Source of the DNA: Rhodoferax antarcticus ANT.BR
GTDB taxonomy: Bacteria > Pseudomonadota > Gammaproteobacteria > Burkholderiales > Burkholderiaceae_C
Assembly (NCBI RefSeq): GCF_001938565.1
Contig: NZ_MSYM01000011.1
Location: 62,001 to 126,000 of the forward strand
Direction: 5' to 3'
DNA length: 64,000 bases
Part shown: positions 26,064-35,839 of the stretch, piece after piece
Layout of the letters: each line of letters begins with the position of its first letter
Position numbering within the stretch: position 1 is the stretch's first letter
Translations under genes and position numbers: made by a program
The notes under the pieces: generated by a model
The model's database searches: none
Seen by the model: only the letters and a program-made list of their open reading frames with translations
Told to the model about the DNA's origin: nothing

Positions 26064-28418
26064 TCAAACCGTCGCTTGGGTCCAAGCCGGGTCAGGGTGC
26101 CAGTGGGTCACCCAGTCTGGTATGGCGTCTGCGGGCATCGGCCGAGCGATGCCGTAACCCTGCGCCAAGTCGCAGCCGAGCTGCAGCAGCGCAGTGCCAT
26201 GCGGCACGGTTTCCACGCCCTCGGCAATCACCTCTCGCTTGAAGGCAGACGCCAACCCGATAACGCCTTGCAAAATCGCCAGATCGTCGGGGTCGCCGAG
26301 CATGTCGCGCACAAAACTCTGATCAATCTTCAGCAGCGCCACGCGCAGACGCCTCAGGTAAGTCAGCGACGAGTAGCCGGTGCCAAAGTCGTCTAGCGCA
26401 AATTTCACGCCAATTTGCTCGCAGGCCTCAATCACCTTGGAGACCTGGGTCATGTCGTTCAGCGCGCTGGTCTCGAGTATTTCAAGTTCCAGGCAGGTCG
26501 GGTCAACCAGCGGGTGGGCCGCCAGAATGGTCTTGAGCTGCATCACAAAGTCGGTCTGCTGCAACTGGCGCGCACCCACATTGACGCTCACCGCCAAGTT
26601 CAGCCCGGCGCGGCGCCAGGTCTCAATCTGGCTCAGCGCGGTGTCGATGACCCACTCCCCCAGAGTCACGGCCAGCGGGTGGTCTTCCACCACCGGCAAA
26701 AACAAGCCCGGTGCCAGCAGGCCCTTGTTGGGATGCTGCCAGCGGATCAGCGCCTCGACGCCGATCACCCGGCCGGTACGCATGTTCACTTTGGGCTGGT
26801 AATGCAGCACAAATTCGCCGTGCTTCAGCGCCAGCGCAATACCTGCCAGCGTCTCATGGCGGTCACGGATGCTGCTGTCTTGCTCGGCGTCAAACAGGTG
26901 GTAGCGGTTTTTGCCAGCGAGTTTGGCTTGGTACATGGCCTGATCGGCCTGGCGCAGCAGCTGGTCGGCGTCAAGCATCTGCGTCTGCGGGAAAAAAGTC
27001 ACGCCCAGGCTGGCAGACACCTGCACAGTCAGGTCGCCCAGCTGCAGCGGTTGCGAGGCGGCACCCAGCAAGCGGGTCAGCATCGGCAGGGATGCCGCCA
27101 CGCTGTCCTGTTCAATCAGTACCGCGACAAACTCGTCACCGCCGATGCGCGCCAGCGAGTCGCCCTCCTGCAAAGTCTCCTTGATGCGCCGGGCCAGCGC
27201 AATCAGCAACAGATCGCCGACGTCATGGCCATAGGTGTCATTGATGGACTTGAAATCATCCAGATCCAGGAAGGCCACAGCCAGCTGCTGGCCGCTGCGT
27301 TGTGCCTGATTCATCGCCTGTTGCAGGCGGTCGGTCAGCAGCCGGCGGTTGGGCAGATTGGTTAGTGCATCAAAGTGGGCTATGCGTTCGAGTTCGCTCT
27401 GGTGTTCCTTGAGTTGGGTGATGTCTGACAGCAGGGCCACAAACTGCGCGGTGCCGCCCTGGCTGTCGCGGATGGCGCTGACAGTCATCAGCTCTGCATA
27501 CTCTTCGCCATTTTTGCGACGGTTCCAGATCTCACCGCTCCAGTAGCCGCGCTCCAGCAGGTCACGCCACAGCGCGGCATAAAAGCCTTTGCCCTGGCGT
27601 CCGGAACTCAGGAGGGAAGGGCGTTGGCCAACGGCTTCCTCGTGCGCGTAGCCGGTGATGCGGCTAAAAGCTTCATTCACGTCCACGATCACCCCGCTGG
27701 GGCTGGTGACCATGATGCCTTCGCGGGCATGGTCGAAAACGCGCCCTGCGAGCAGGAGCTTTTCGTCGCTAATCTTGCGCTGAGTGATGTCACGGGCGAT
27801 GAAGATAAAGTGTCTGTCCGGCTCCTCTGCGTCGCGCAGGGGCGACACCGACAGCTCAAACCAGCGCTTGCCCTGGGGCAATTGCAGCGCATAGCTCTTG
27901 CCGCCGGAAAACCCGTGCTCGTCGGCTTCCCGCATAGCAGCAAAGCAAACCTCACTCACGTCTGGCGGCATGATGTCGGCAAACAACTTGCCCACAAACA
28001 GATCTGGCGGCGCCGCCAGCAAATTGTTGCAATGCGAGTGGTAGCGGTGGATGCGCCCGCTCTGACTCACTTCAAACAGCAGGTCGGGCAAGGCGTCCAG
28101 CGTCGCCTGGAGGCGGCTCTCGCTCTGACGCAGCTCTAGTTCGTGTTGCCTGACGGCGTCCATTGAGCGGTTGAGGCCGTCCACCAGCCGCTTGATCAGG
28201 CTGAACAAAAACAGCGACGTGACCCCGACAAACACCCAGCCCTTGAGCATACTGACCCAGGTCAGGGCGGCTACATCGGTGGTCAGCCAAGCCGCCACCT
28301 TGTCGGAAAGCAGAATCCACAGGCTGGCAACCCCGGCATACGCCAGCACGATGGGCGAGGCCGACTCCGCGCTGGTCTTGTCTTTAGGCAGGGGTTGACT
28401 GGGGAGGTTGGGTTTCAT
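26064..28418 (-). CDS. Membrane-bound PAS-GGDEF-EAL protein (cyclic-di-GMP turnover)
   Basis: A 784-aa signalling protein with two N-terminal membrane segments (IVLAYAGVASLWILLSD; GWVFVGVTSLFLFSLI), two PAS domains (about 95-340), a GGDEF domain with intact IGGDEF, and an EAL domain with VEALIRW and DDFGTGYSSL. Both enzymatic halves look intact, so it may make and break c-di-GMP. The start is uncertain: ATG 28418 or an upstream GTG at 28556. It lies on the opposite strand, between the feSII and nifE transcripts, so it interrupts the nif block. Confidence 0.88.
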   Translation of the reverse strand: MKPNLPSQPLPKDKTSAESASPIVLAYAGVASLWILLSDKVAAWLTTDVAALTWVSMLKGWVFVGVTSLFLFSLIKRLVDGLNRSMDAVRQHELELRQSESRLQATLDALPDLLFEVSQSGRIHRYHSHCNNLLAAPPDLFVGKLFADIMPPDVSEVCFAAMREADEHGFSGGKSYALQLPQGKRWFELSVSPLRDAEEPDRHFIFIARDITQRKISDEKLLLAGRVFDHAREGIMVTSPSGVIVDVNEAFSRITGYAHEEAVGQRPSLLSSGRQGKGFYAALWRDLLERGYWSGEIWNRRKNGEEYAELMTVSAIRDSQGGTAQFVALLSDITQLKEHQSELERIAHFDALTNLPNRRLLTDRLQQAMNQAQRSGQQLAVAFLDLDDFKSINDTYGHDVGDLLLIALARRIKETLQEGDSLARIGGDEFVAVLIEQDSVAASLPMLTRLLGAASQPLQLGDLTVQVSASLGVTFFPQTQMLDADQLLRQADQAMYQAKLAGKNRYHLFDAEQDSSIRDRHETLAGIALALKHGEFVLHYQPKVNMRTGRVIGVEALIRWQHPNKGLLAPGLFLPVVEDHPLAVTLGEWVIDTALSQIETWRRAGLNLAVSVNVGARQLQQTDFVMQLKTILAAHPLVDPTCLELEILETSALNDMTQVSKVIEACEQIGVKFALDDFGTGYSSLTYLRRLRVALLKIDQSFVRDMLGDPDDLAILQGVIGLASAFKREVIAEGVETVPHGTALLQLGCDLAQGYGIARPMPADAIPDWVTHWHPDPAWTQATV

Positions 28419-28689
28419 AGCCGTGCGGCCATCAAGACGCAGTTGCACCCAGGCGGGTCGCGGTGCTGGCTTCTGTGAGGGCACATTTTGTAGGTCTCCT
28501 ACGCTCAGAAATAAGTCGTCAACGTGGATTTTATGGCCGCAGCGCGCGACTGACACAAGTATGGTTCATGCGGGCCAGACGGGTGCTTTCTGAACGCGGT
28601 TTTGTCGCAATTGCTTCAAACCGGCCACAGTTCAGCGGTTGTGGCGGCCAGATCGTGTTCAACCTGCGCCAAAGCCCCGACTTTTTGCC

Positions 28690-28705
28690 TGGCACCAAAA
28701 ATGCT
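28690..28705 (+). promoter_or_regulatory. Sigma54 promoter of nifENX-fdxB
   Basis: TGGCACCAAAAATGCT has GG at 28691-28692 and GC at 28703-28704. No exact TGT-N10-ACA was found upstream; a one-mismatch site TGT-CGCAATTGCT-TCA lies at 28603-28618. Confidence 0.82.
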
Positions 28706-28739
28706 GTGATTGAGACAACCATTCCATCAGGAGTCCGCC

Positions 28740-30149
28740 ATGTCCGTTGCGCTCAAGGCCAAAATTGCCGACCTGTTTGAGGAACCTGCTTGTGACAAGA
28801 ACCAGGCCAAAAGCGAGAAAGACCGCAAAAAAGGCTGCGGTAAACAGCTCGCACCCGGTGCCGCCGCCGGGGGCTGCGCTTTTGACGGCGCCATGATCGC
28901 CCTGCAACCCATCACTGATGTGGCGCATCTGGTGCACGGGCCGATTGCCTGCTTGGGCAACGCTTGGGACAACCGGCACAGCGCATCCAGCGGCTCGCAG
29001 CTCTACCGCACCGGCTTCACCACCGACACCAACGAGCTTGATGTGATCTATGGTGGTGAAAAGCGCCTGTTCAAGTCGATCCGCGAAATCATTGAAAAAT
29101 ACGATCCGCCTGCGGTATTTGTCTACCAGACCTGCGTGCCCGCGCTGGTGGGCGACGACGTTGAAGCGGTGTGCCAGCGCGCCTGCGAGAAATTTGGCAA
29201 ACCGGTCATTCCGGTCAACGCTCCGGGTTTTGCAGGCATCAAGAACCTGGGCAACAAGCTCGGTGCCGAGGCGCTGCTGGACTATGTGATTGGCACGGTC
29301 GAGCCAGAGTTCACCACGCCGTATGACATCAACATCATTGGCGAGTACAACCTGGTGGGTGAGCTGTGGCAAGTCAAGCCGCTGCTGGACGCCCTGGGCA
29401 TTCGTATCCTGGCCTGTATTGCCGGTGACGGGCGTTACAACGAGATCGCCAGCGCCCACCGTGCCCGGGTGAACATGATGGTGTGCTCCAAGTCGATGAT
29501 CAACGTGGCCACCAAAATGCAGCAGCGCTGGGGCATTCCGTATTTTGAAGGCTCGTTTTACGGCATTGGCGACATGAGCGACAGCCTGCGCCAGATCGCC
29601 CAACTGCTGGTGCAGCAAGGTGCGCCAGATGACCTGCTGGTGCGCACCGAGCAGCTGATTGCGGTGGAAGAAGCCCGCGCTTACCAGCGCATCGAACCCT
29701 TCAAACAACGCCTCACCGGCAAACGTGTGCTGTTGATCACCGGCGGCGTCAAGTCCTGGTCGGTGGTGGCGGCATTACAAGAGGCCGGGCTGGTGATTGT
29801 GGGTACCAGCGTCAAAAAGTCTACCCGGGAAGACAAGGAAAAGATCAAGGACATCATGGGCGACGATGCCCACATGATCGACAACATGACCCCGCGCGAG
29901 ATGTACGACATGCTGCGCGAGGCGCGCGCCGACATCATGCTTTCGGGTGGGCGTAGCCAGTTTGTGGCGCTCAAGGCGCGCATGCCCTGGCTGGACATCA
30001 ACCAGGAGCGCTTTTACGCCTATGCCGGGTATGAGGGTGTGATCGAACTGGTGCGCCAGATTGACCGCGCACTGTCCAACCCGGTCTGGCAGCAGGTGCG
30101 CATTCCGGCGCCCTGGGGCGACGACGGTGAAACTCTGGGCATGGTGTAA
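28740..30149 (+). CDS. nifE: FeMo-co scaffold subunit NifE
   Basis: NifE with NifN forms the scaffold on which NifB-co matures into FeMo-co. The 469-aa protein resembles NifD in layout: GGCAFDGAMIALQPI, HGPIACLGNAWDNR, VYQTCVPALVGDD, and HEAD-less FeMo pocket features such as FYGIGDMSDSLRQIA. The ATG at 28740 follows CAGGAGTCCGCC. It precedes nifN by five bases. Confidence 0.98.
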   Translation: MSVALKAKIADLFEEPACDKNQAKSEKDRKKGCGKQLAPGAAAGGCAFDGAMIALQPITDVAHLVHGPIACLGNAWDNRHSASSGSQLYRTGFTTDTNELDVIYGGEKRLFKSIREIIEKYDPPAVFVYQTCVPALVGDDVEAVCQRACEKFGKPVIPVNAPGFAGIKNLGNKLGAEALLDYVIGTVEPEFTTPYDINIIGEYNLVGELWQVKPLLDALGIRILACIAGDGRYNEIASAHRARVNMMVCSKSMINVATKMQQRWGIPYFEGSFYGIGDMSDSLRQIAQLLVQQGAPDDLLVRTEQLIAVEEARAYQRIEPFKQRLTGKRVLLITGGVKSWSVVAALQEAGLVIVGTSVKKSTREDKEKIKDIMGDDAHMIDNMTPREMYDMLREARADIMLSGGRSQFVALKARMPWLDINQERFYAYAGYEGVIELVRQIDRALSNPVWQQVRIPAPWGDDGETLGMV

Positions 30150-30154
30150 ACAGC

Positions 30155-31564
30155 ATGGCCCACGTGATTGAATCCAAAAAAGCTTGCGCGGTGAATCCGC
30201 TCAAAATGAGTCAGCCGCTGGGCGCCAGCCTGGCCTTTCTGGGCTTGGACGCTTGCATGCCGGTGATGCACGGTTCGCAAGGCTGCACCTCGTTTGCCCT
30301 GGTGCTGCTGGTGCGCCACTTCAAGGAAGCGATTGCGCTGCAGACCACCGCCATGAACGAGGTCACCTCGATTTTGGGTGGGTACGACAACATTGAGGCG
30401 GCGTTGCTCAATATCCGCAAGCGCGCTGCGCCCAAAATCATTGCCATCTGCTCCACCGGCCTGACCGAAACCAAGGGCGACGATGTGCATGGCTTTGTTG
30501 CCACCGTGCGCAAGCGCAAGCCTGAGCTCGATGACACCGCCATCGTCTACGCCTGCACGCCCGACTATGTAGGTGGTTTTGAAGACGGCTACCGCAACGC
30601 GTTGACCGCCATCGTGCGCACGCTGGTCAAGCCGCTGCCGGTCAAGGCGGATCAGCTCACGCTGCTGCCGGGCAGCCATTTGTCGCCAGGCGATATTGTG
30701 GAACTGCGCGAAATGATGGAAGCCTTTGGCCTGTCGGTGATCGTGCTGCCAGACATTTCTGGCTCGCTTGACGGGCATATTCCCCCGGACTGGCGCGGCA
30801 CCACCTTGGGCGGCACCACGCTCGACGAGATTCGCGCCGCCGGTGCCTCTGCGCTGACGCTGGGCGTGGGCGAGCAAACGCGTGATGCGGCGCTGGCGCT
30901 GCAAGAGATCGTCGGCACCCCGCTGGAAATTTTTGACCGCCTGACCGGGCTGGAAGTCAACGACCGCCTTTTGCAGCGGCTGGCGCAACTCTCTGGCCAG
31001 CCGGTGCCCGCCAAATACCGCCGCCAGCGCAGCCAATTGCTTGACGCCATGCTGGACGGGCATTTCTACACCGGCGGCATCAAGGTGGCGATTGCCGCCG
31101 AGCCTGACCTGCTGCTGGCCGTGGGCAGTCTGCTGCATGAGATGGGGGCCGAGCTGCGCTGCTGCGTGAGCACCACCAAATCGGCCTCGCATGCGCTGCT
31201 GCCCGCCAAGACCGTTATTTTGGGCGACCTCGAAGACCTGGAGAACGGTGCCACAGACTGCGATCTGCTGGTCACCCATTCGCACGGCCGCCAGGCTGCA
31301 GCGCGGCTGAACAAGCCCTTGCTGCGCATCGGCTTTCCGGTGTTTGACCGGGTCGGCAATGCGCACCGCTGCCAGGTGGGTTATCGCGGCACCATGGCGC
31401 TGATTTTTGAGGTAGCCAACCTGATGATCGACCAGATCAAGCACCACCACGCCACAGACTGGCCAGTGAGCCCCGAGGCATTGCATGCAGCCTCAACCGT
31501 TATCGCCGCCCCCGAAATTTCCGCTTCACCCACCCAACCCAGCCTGGTAGTCGCCAGCGCCTGA
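30155..31564 (+). CDS. nifN: FeMo-co scaffold subunit NifN
   Basis: A 469-aa NifK-like partner of NifE: KKACAVNPLKMSQPLGASLA, HGSQGCTSFALVLLVRHFKE, and ICSTGLTETKGDDVHGFV. It ends with a variable Ala/Pro tail. Five bases after nifE and 19 before nifX, so cotranscribed. The normal separate nifE/nifN arrangement, no fusion. Confidence 0.98.
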   Translation: MAHVIESKKACAVNPLKMSQPLGASLAFLGLDACMPVMHGSQGCTSFALVLLVRHFKEAIALQTTAMNEVTSILGGYDNIEAALLNIRKRAAPKIIAICSTGLTETKGDDVHGFVATVRKRKPELDDTAIVYACTPDYVGGFEDGYRNALTAIVRTLVKPLPVKADQLTLLPGSHLSPGDIVELREMMEAFGLSVIVLPDISGSLDGHIPPDWRGTTLGGTTLDEIRAAGASALTLGVGEQTRDAALALQEIVGTPLEIFDRLTGLEVNDRLLQRLAQLSGQPVPAKYRRQRSQLLDAMLDGHFYTGGIKVAIAAEPDLLLAVGSLLHEMGAELRCCVSTTKSASHALLPAKTVILGDLEDLENGATDCDLLVTHSHGRQAAARLNKPLLRIGFPVFDRVGNAHRCQVGYRGTMALIFEVANLMIDQIKHHHATDWPVSPEALHAASTVIAAPEISASPTQPSLVVASA

Positions 31565-31583
31565 CCCGCCATAGGAGTGCCTT

Positions 31584-31994
31584 ATGAAAATCGCCTTTAC
31601 CACCCAGGACAAAGAGCGCGTCGATGCGCACTTTGGCTGGGCACCCAGCATTGTTGTGTATGACGTCACGCCCACCGGGCACCAATTTGTCGAGAGCTTC
31701 GAGTTTGGCGGCGAGCTTGAAGAAGACGGTGACGAAGACAAGTTGACCCCCAAGCTGGAAGCCATCGCGGACTGTGCCATCGTCTATGTGACGGCTATAG
31801 GCGGCTCGGCCGCCGCGCGCGTGGTGGCCATGAAGATCCATCCGGTCAAGGTGCCGCAACCTGAATCAATTGTGGGCATTCTGGATAAATTGCAAACCGT
31901 GCTGCAGGGCACACCACCCCCGTGGCTGCGCAAGGCGATGGCCAAAGACGGGGTGCGCAGCTTTGACTTTGAAGAAGACACGGTGACCCCATGA
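31584..31994 (+). CDS. nifX: NifX, NifB-co/VK-cluster carrier
   Basis: A 136-aa NifX that binds and passes FeMo-co precursors between NifB and NifEN. It begins [20 protein letters not shown], has [19 protein letters not shown] and the PPPWLRKAM helix typical of the family. The acidic EEDGDEDK loop is conserved in NifX. The last four bases overlap the next start codon (ATGA). Confidence 0.95.
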   Translation: MKIAFTTQDKERVDAHFGWAPSIVVYDVTPTGHQFVESFEFGGELEEDGDEDKLTPKLEAIADCAIVYVTAIGGSAAARVVAMKIHPVKVPQPESIVGILDKLQTVLQGTPPPWLRKAMAKDGVRSFDFEEDTVTP

Positions 31995-32485
31995 ACGAAC
32001 AAACCACCCTCGACGCGGTGTCCACTGCGGCCCTTGACGAAGACTACCTGGCGTCCCCGTTTGTGCAAGAGCTCATCAAGCAGCTGCGCGCACAAGACAT
32101 GAACGGCACCTGGGACAGCAAGACCGACCTGCAGTTGCTCAAGCCCTACATCCACACCGCCGAGGAACGCCGCGCGTTGCCGATTCTGGGCGACCCGGAC
32201 CCCGAAACCCTGTGGCACCTGGAGCTGTTTTACAACGCCATTGCAGTGGCCATCGAGCGTGAAACCGGGCAGATGGTCTCGCCCATGATGAAGATGAGCC
32301 ACGAAGGCTTTGGCCGCATGGTGCTGCTGGCTGGCCGCCTGGTGGTGGTCAACAAGCAACTGCGTGATGTGCACCGCTTTGGTTTTTCGTCGCTGGGCAA
32401 GTTGTCTGAGGCAGGGACCAAGTTTTTGAACGAGGCGGTCAGCATGATCCGCACTTACCCCGAAGTTGCGCAATACGGAGCATGA
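31991..32485 (+). CDS. NifX-associated nitrogen fixation protein (DUF269)
   Basis: A 164-aa protein of the NifX-associated family: [60 protein letters not shown] and [16 protein letters not shown]. Known only from nif clusters, directly after nifX; function not defined. It overlaps nifX and the following gene by four bases each. Confidence 0.93.
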   Translation: MNEQTTLDAVSTAALDEDYLASPFVQELIKQLRAQDMNGTWDSKTDLQLLKPYIHTAEERRALPILGDPDPETLWHLELFYNAIAVAIERETGQMVSPMMKMSHEGFGRMVLLAGRLVVVNKQLRDVHRFGFSSLGKLSEAGTKFLNEAVSMIRTYPEVAQYGA

Positions 32486-32688
32486 GCATGAACATGGACA
32501 CCGACGAGCTCAAGACGCGCCTGAAAAAACTCAACGCCCGCGCCACCCAGGCCAAGATGGACCTGCATGACCTGTCTGAAGAACTGCCCACCAACTGGGA
32601 ATCCATTTTGCAGGTGGCCCAGCGCTGCCATGAAGCCCACGCCATGCTGATGGATGCGCGCAAGGCTGCGGCTGCGCCCGGCATGTAA
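32482..32688 (+). CDS. Small nif-associated helical protein (DUF683 / CCE_0567 type)
   Basis: A 68-aa helical protein: [20 protein letters not shown] and [13 protein letters not shown] fit the DUF683 family, which forms short antiparallel helical pairs. The ATG at 32482 overlaps the upstream TGA. It has no known enzymatic role; the constant pairing with the DUF269 gene suggests they act together. Confidence 0.9.
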   Translation: MSMNMDTDELKTRLKKLNARATQAKMDLHDLSEELPTNWESILQVAQRCHEAHAMLMDARKAAAAPGM

Positions 32689-32713
32689 CCCAAGTACCTC
32701 TCAGGAGACATCA

Positions 32714-33025
32714 ATGACTACGCCCTTTAGCGTGACGCTGCCCAGTGGCGAAACCTGGACCCCCACTTTTGTGACCGAACTGGACGACGAAAAATGCATC
32801 GGTTGCGGCCGCTGTTTCAAGGTGTGCGGGCGCGGGGTTCTGGAACTGGTCGGGCTCACCGAAGACGGCGAGCGCATCAGCGTGAATCCGGACGATGACG
32901 ACGATGACGAGGAATACGAAAAAAAGGTGATGACCATCGCCCACCAGGAGCTGTGCATTGGCTGCATGGCGTGCGCCAGCATCTGCCCGAAAAAGTGTTA
33001 TTCACACGCCAAAACCATGGTGTGA
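32714..33025 (+). CDS. fdxB: Ferredoxin III, nif-specific (FdxB)
   Basis: A 103-aa 2[4Fe-4S] ferredoxin with CIGCGRCFKVCGRGV and CIGCMACASICPKKC separated by a very acidic loop (DDDDDDEEYEKK), the FdxB hallmark. It probably supplies electrons for cofactor maturation. ATG at 32714 after CAGGAGACATCA. Last gene of the nifE operon. Confidence 0.94.
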   Translation: MTTPFSVTLPSGETWTPTFVTELDDEKCIGCGRCFKVCGRGVLELVGLTEDGERISVNPDDDDDDEEYEKKVMTIAHQELCIGCMACASICPKKCYSHAKTMV

Positions 33026-33348
33026 GCTGGGCCTGCAATGGCCGAAAAATTTATATCAAATTGGCCTCTAGCCCATATATAACAAGCGCTAGCAGCTATC
33101 AATAGTATATTTTCATACTGCCCTTGCGCGGTGTGCTGAAGAGCACAGCGCACACCAGCCGTGGCCGCTGGCGCCAACGCTGCAGCAGCCAGAGCGCCCG
33201 TTGGCGGGTTGCAAACATTTACAAATGCCGCCCAGAAATTAACCGGGACGACGTATCAGCGGCTCGCTGAGTCTTGATAATCCGTGGCTGTTTGTACCCT
33301 GCCGCTCCTGGCAGATTTGTCAGCCGGGCCCTGTTGGCCTCCTAGACC
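33026..33348. other. Intergenic region between fdxB and the PBP gene
   Basis: A 323-bp region with one dispersed repeat and two hairpin-capable inverted repeats (GGTGTGC...GCACACC; CGCCAACG...CGTTGGCG) without T-runs. No gene or clear promoter was recognised. Confidence 0.5.
33063..33108 (+). repeat. Dispersed 45-bp repeat, forward copy
   Basis: GGCCTCTAGCCCATATATAA then CAAGCGCTAGCAGCTATC, 38 bases after the fdxB stop, i.e. at the end of the nifE operon. Confidence 0.85.
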
Positions 33349-35607
33349 TTGAAGCCAATCCTCTCTGCCCGCCTTCTCCAACTGCTGCTGTTGTGTGCCC
33401 TGTGCTGGCCCATGGCGTTTGCTGCCACCCCGCTGGATTTGCCCAGCCTGGAGTCCCTGACCGACTACCGCCCCAAGATTCCGCTGCGGGTGTACACCAG
33501 TGACAAAGTGCTGATTGGTGAGTTTGGCCAGGAAAGACGAGACTTTGTTGCTATCAAAGACATTCCCCTGATACAGCGTCAGGCGCTGTTGGCCATTGAA
33601 GACTCGCGCTTTTACGAGCACGGTGGGGTGGACTACAAAGGGGTGGTACGCGCGGTGCTGGCCGACCTGAGTGGTGGCCTCAAGCAGGGGGCTTCAACCA
33701 TCACCATGCAGCTGGCGCGAAACTTTTTTCTGACCCGCGAGAAGCTGTTCTCGCGCAAACTCACCGAGGTCATGCTGGCCTACAAGATTGAGCGGGAGCT
33801 GAGCAAAGACCAGATTCTGGAGCTCTACATGAACCAGATTTATCTGGGCCAGCGGGCTTACGGCTTCAGCAGCGCAGCGCGCATTTACTTCGGCAAGCCA
33901 CTGAAAGACCTGAGCTTGGGGCAGGCGGCCATGCTGGCAGGCCTGCCGCAGGCGCCGTCAGGCATCAACCCGATCGTCAACCCCATTCGCGCCCGGGCGC
34001 GCCAGAAACTGGTGTTGAAGCGCATGCTGGCGCTGGGTTACATCACCGACGCGCAGTACAAGGCGGCCTTGAAGGAAAACCTGGGTGTGCTGGCTGAGGG
34101 ACAGTCGGTGGGCAACCATGCGCAGTACGTTGCCGAGATGGTGCGCCAGGTGATTTATGCCCAGTTCAAGGACGAGGCCTATACCCGTGGCATCAACGTC
34201 ACTACGACGCTGGTCAATGCGGATCAGCAGGCGGCTTATGACGCACTGCGCCGCCAGGTGCTGGCGTATGACCAGCGCCACGGCTACCGCGGGCCGGAGG
34301 CCCATGTGGTTTTGCCCGCCAATGCCGCTGAGCGCGAGAAGCTGATCGAGACCACGCTGCAACAGCACCCAGCCAGCGACACGCTGCTGTCTGCGATGGT
34401 GCTCTCGGCCAAGCCCGCTAGCGTGCAGGCGGTGCTGGTCGATGGTGACAAGATTGAGCTGCAGGCTGACGGCCTGCGCTGGGCGGCAGCAGCACTGGCC
34501 TCCAAGGCCTCTGCTGCGTTGAAGATCAAGCCGGGCGCGGTGATCCGGGTGGTGAAAAATAGCCGGGGCCGCTGGAGCATCGCGCAGTTGCCAGTGGTGG
34601 GCGCGGCTTTTGTCGCGCTGAACAACCAGACCGGCGCCTACCGCGCTCTGGTGGGCGGCTTTGATTTCAACGCCAGCGAGTTCAACCACGTCACCCAGGC
34701 CTGGCGCCAACCCGGCTCCGCCATGAAGCCGTTCATTTACTCGGCGGCGCTGGAAAAAGGCTACTCGCCAGGCACTTTGGTGAATGACGCACCGCTGACC
34801 CTGACCTCGGCTGAGACCGGTGGCCAGCCGTGGACGCCACAAAACGACGACAACGTGTACGACGGTGCCATCACCCTGCGCACCGCGCTGGCGCAGTCCA
34901 AAAACGTGGCGGCAGTGCGCCTGCTGCGTGCCATCACGCCGCAATACGCGCATGATTTTTTACCGCGTTTCGGCTTTGACGCGGCACGCCAGCCGGTCAA
35001 CTACACGCTGGCGCTGGGCACCGGCGCCGTCACTCCGTTGCAGATGGCTGGCGCCTTTTCGGTGTTTGCCAACGGTGGATACCAGATCAACCCCTACCTG
35101 ATCCAGAAGGTGGTGGACACCCGGGGTAACGTGCTGTTTGAAGCCAAGCCGGTGCTGCCCGGCCAAGAGAGTGCGCGCGTGCTGGATGCACGCAACGCCT
35201 TCATCACCGACAGCATGCTGCGCGAAGTTGTTGCCTCGGGAACTGGCGCGGCGGCTTCAAAAAAGCTGGCCCGGCAAGACCTGGCAGGCAAAACCGGCAC
35301 CAGTAGCGACGCCTTTGACGGTTGGTTTGCAGGCTACGCAGGCACCACCACGGCGGTGGCCTGGATGGGCTTTGATGAACCGCGCTCGCTGGGCGCGCGC
35401 GAATTTGGCGCCACCGTAGCCCTACCAATCTGGATTGATTACATGCGCAGCAGCCCCTCTGGTCAGCCAGTGCATTACCAGCCCCAGCCCGCCGGGGTGG
35501 TGCAGGCACAGGGCGACTGGGTGTTTGAGGAGTTTCGAACGGCTGGGGCTGTGTGGCGTCTGGACCTGGACCCGCTGCAGTGGCTCAAAGGCCTTTTCGG
35601 CGCTTGA
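33349..35607 (+). CDS. Bifunctional penicillin-binding protein (PBP1A-like)
   Basis: A 752-aa class A PBP that polymerises and cross-links peptidoglycan in the periplasm. After an N-terminal hydrophobic segment (LLQLLLLCALCWPMAFA) comes the glycosyltransferase domain (AIEDSRFYEHGGVDYKGV, GASTITMQLARNFFLT) and the transpeptidase with SAMK (GSAMKPFIYSAALEKG), SKN and KTGTSS. The frame opens after a TAG at 33343, making TTG at 33349 the only upstream start; it has no clear ribosome site, so the true start may be different. Confidence 0.9.
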   Translation: MKPILSARLLQLLLLCALCWPMAFAATPLDLPSLESLTDYRPKIPLRVYTSDKVLIGEFGQERRDFVAIKDIPLIQRQALLAIEDSRFYEHGGVDYKGVVRAVLADLSGGLKQGASTITMQLARNFFLTREKLFSRKLTEVMLAYKIERELSKDQILELYMNQIYLGQRAYGFSSAARIYFGKPLKDLSLGQAAMLAGLPQAPSGINPIVNPIRARARQKLVLKRMLALGYITDAQYKAALKENLGVLAEGQSVGNHAQYVAEMVRQVIYAQFKDEAYTRGINVTTTLVNADQQAAYDALRRQVLAYDQRHGYRGPEAHVVLPANAAEREKLIETTLQQHPASDTLLSAMVLSAKPASVQAVLVDGDKIELQADGLRWAAAALASKASAALKIKPGAVIRVVKNSRGRWSIAQLPVVGAAFVALNNQTGAYRALVGGFDFNASEFNHVTQAWRQPGSAMKPFIYSAALEKGYSPGTLVNDAPLTLTSAETGGQPWTPQNDDNVYDGAITLRTALAQSKNVAAVRLLRAITPQYAHDFLPRFGFDAARQPVNYTLALGTGAVTPLQMAGAFSVFANGGYQINPYLIQKVVDTRGNVLFEAKPVLPGQESARVLDARNAFITDSMLREVVASGTGAAASKKLARQDLAGKTGTSSDAFDGWFAGYAGTTTAVAWMGFDEPRSLGAREFGATVALPIWIDYMRSSPSGQPVHYQPQPAGVVQAQGDWVFEEFRTAGAVWRLDLDPLQWLKGLFGA

Positions 35608-35839
35608 CGGCACGCCGCCAAGCAGACAAGTGCTGGCCCAATTCAGCAAACGCATCCATCACTCGTCTGGGATCGGGTCGCTGCGCTGACTCTGGCTGAT
35701 GGCAATCACTGCCAGCGTGAGGCTGTCCAGCCAGCACTCCCGGCTTGCCCATGGTGGCGGGCGCAGCCAGATGAAAATGCCCAAAAACACTACACTGACA
35801 ACCTTTTCAAGCCATTTTTTGGCATTTAGCGGGGTTTCG

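Noticed and set aside
35659..35830. Minus-strand frame with a membrane-like stretch (VVFLGIFIWL) near the PBP-MFS gap
   Set aside because: No in-frame ATG and only a poor GTG; cannot be supported although a small membrane protein is not excluded.
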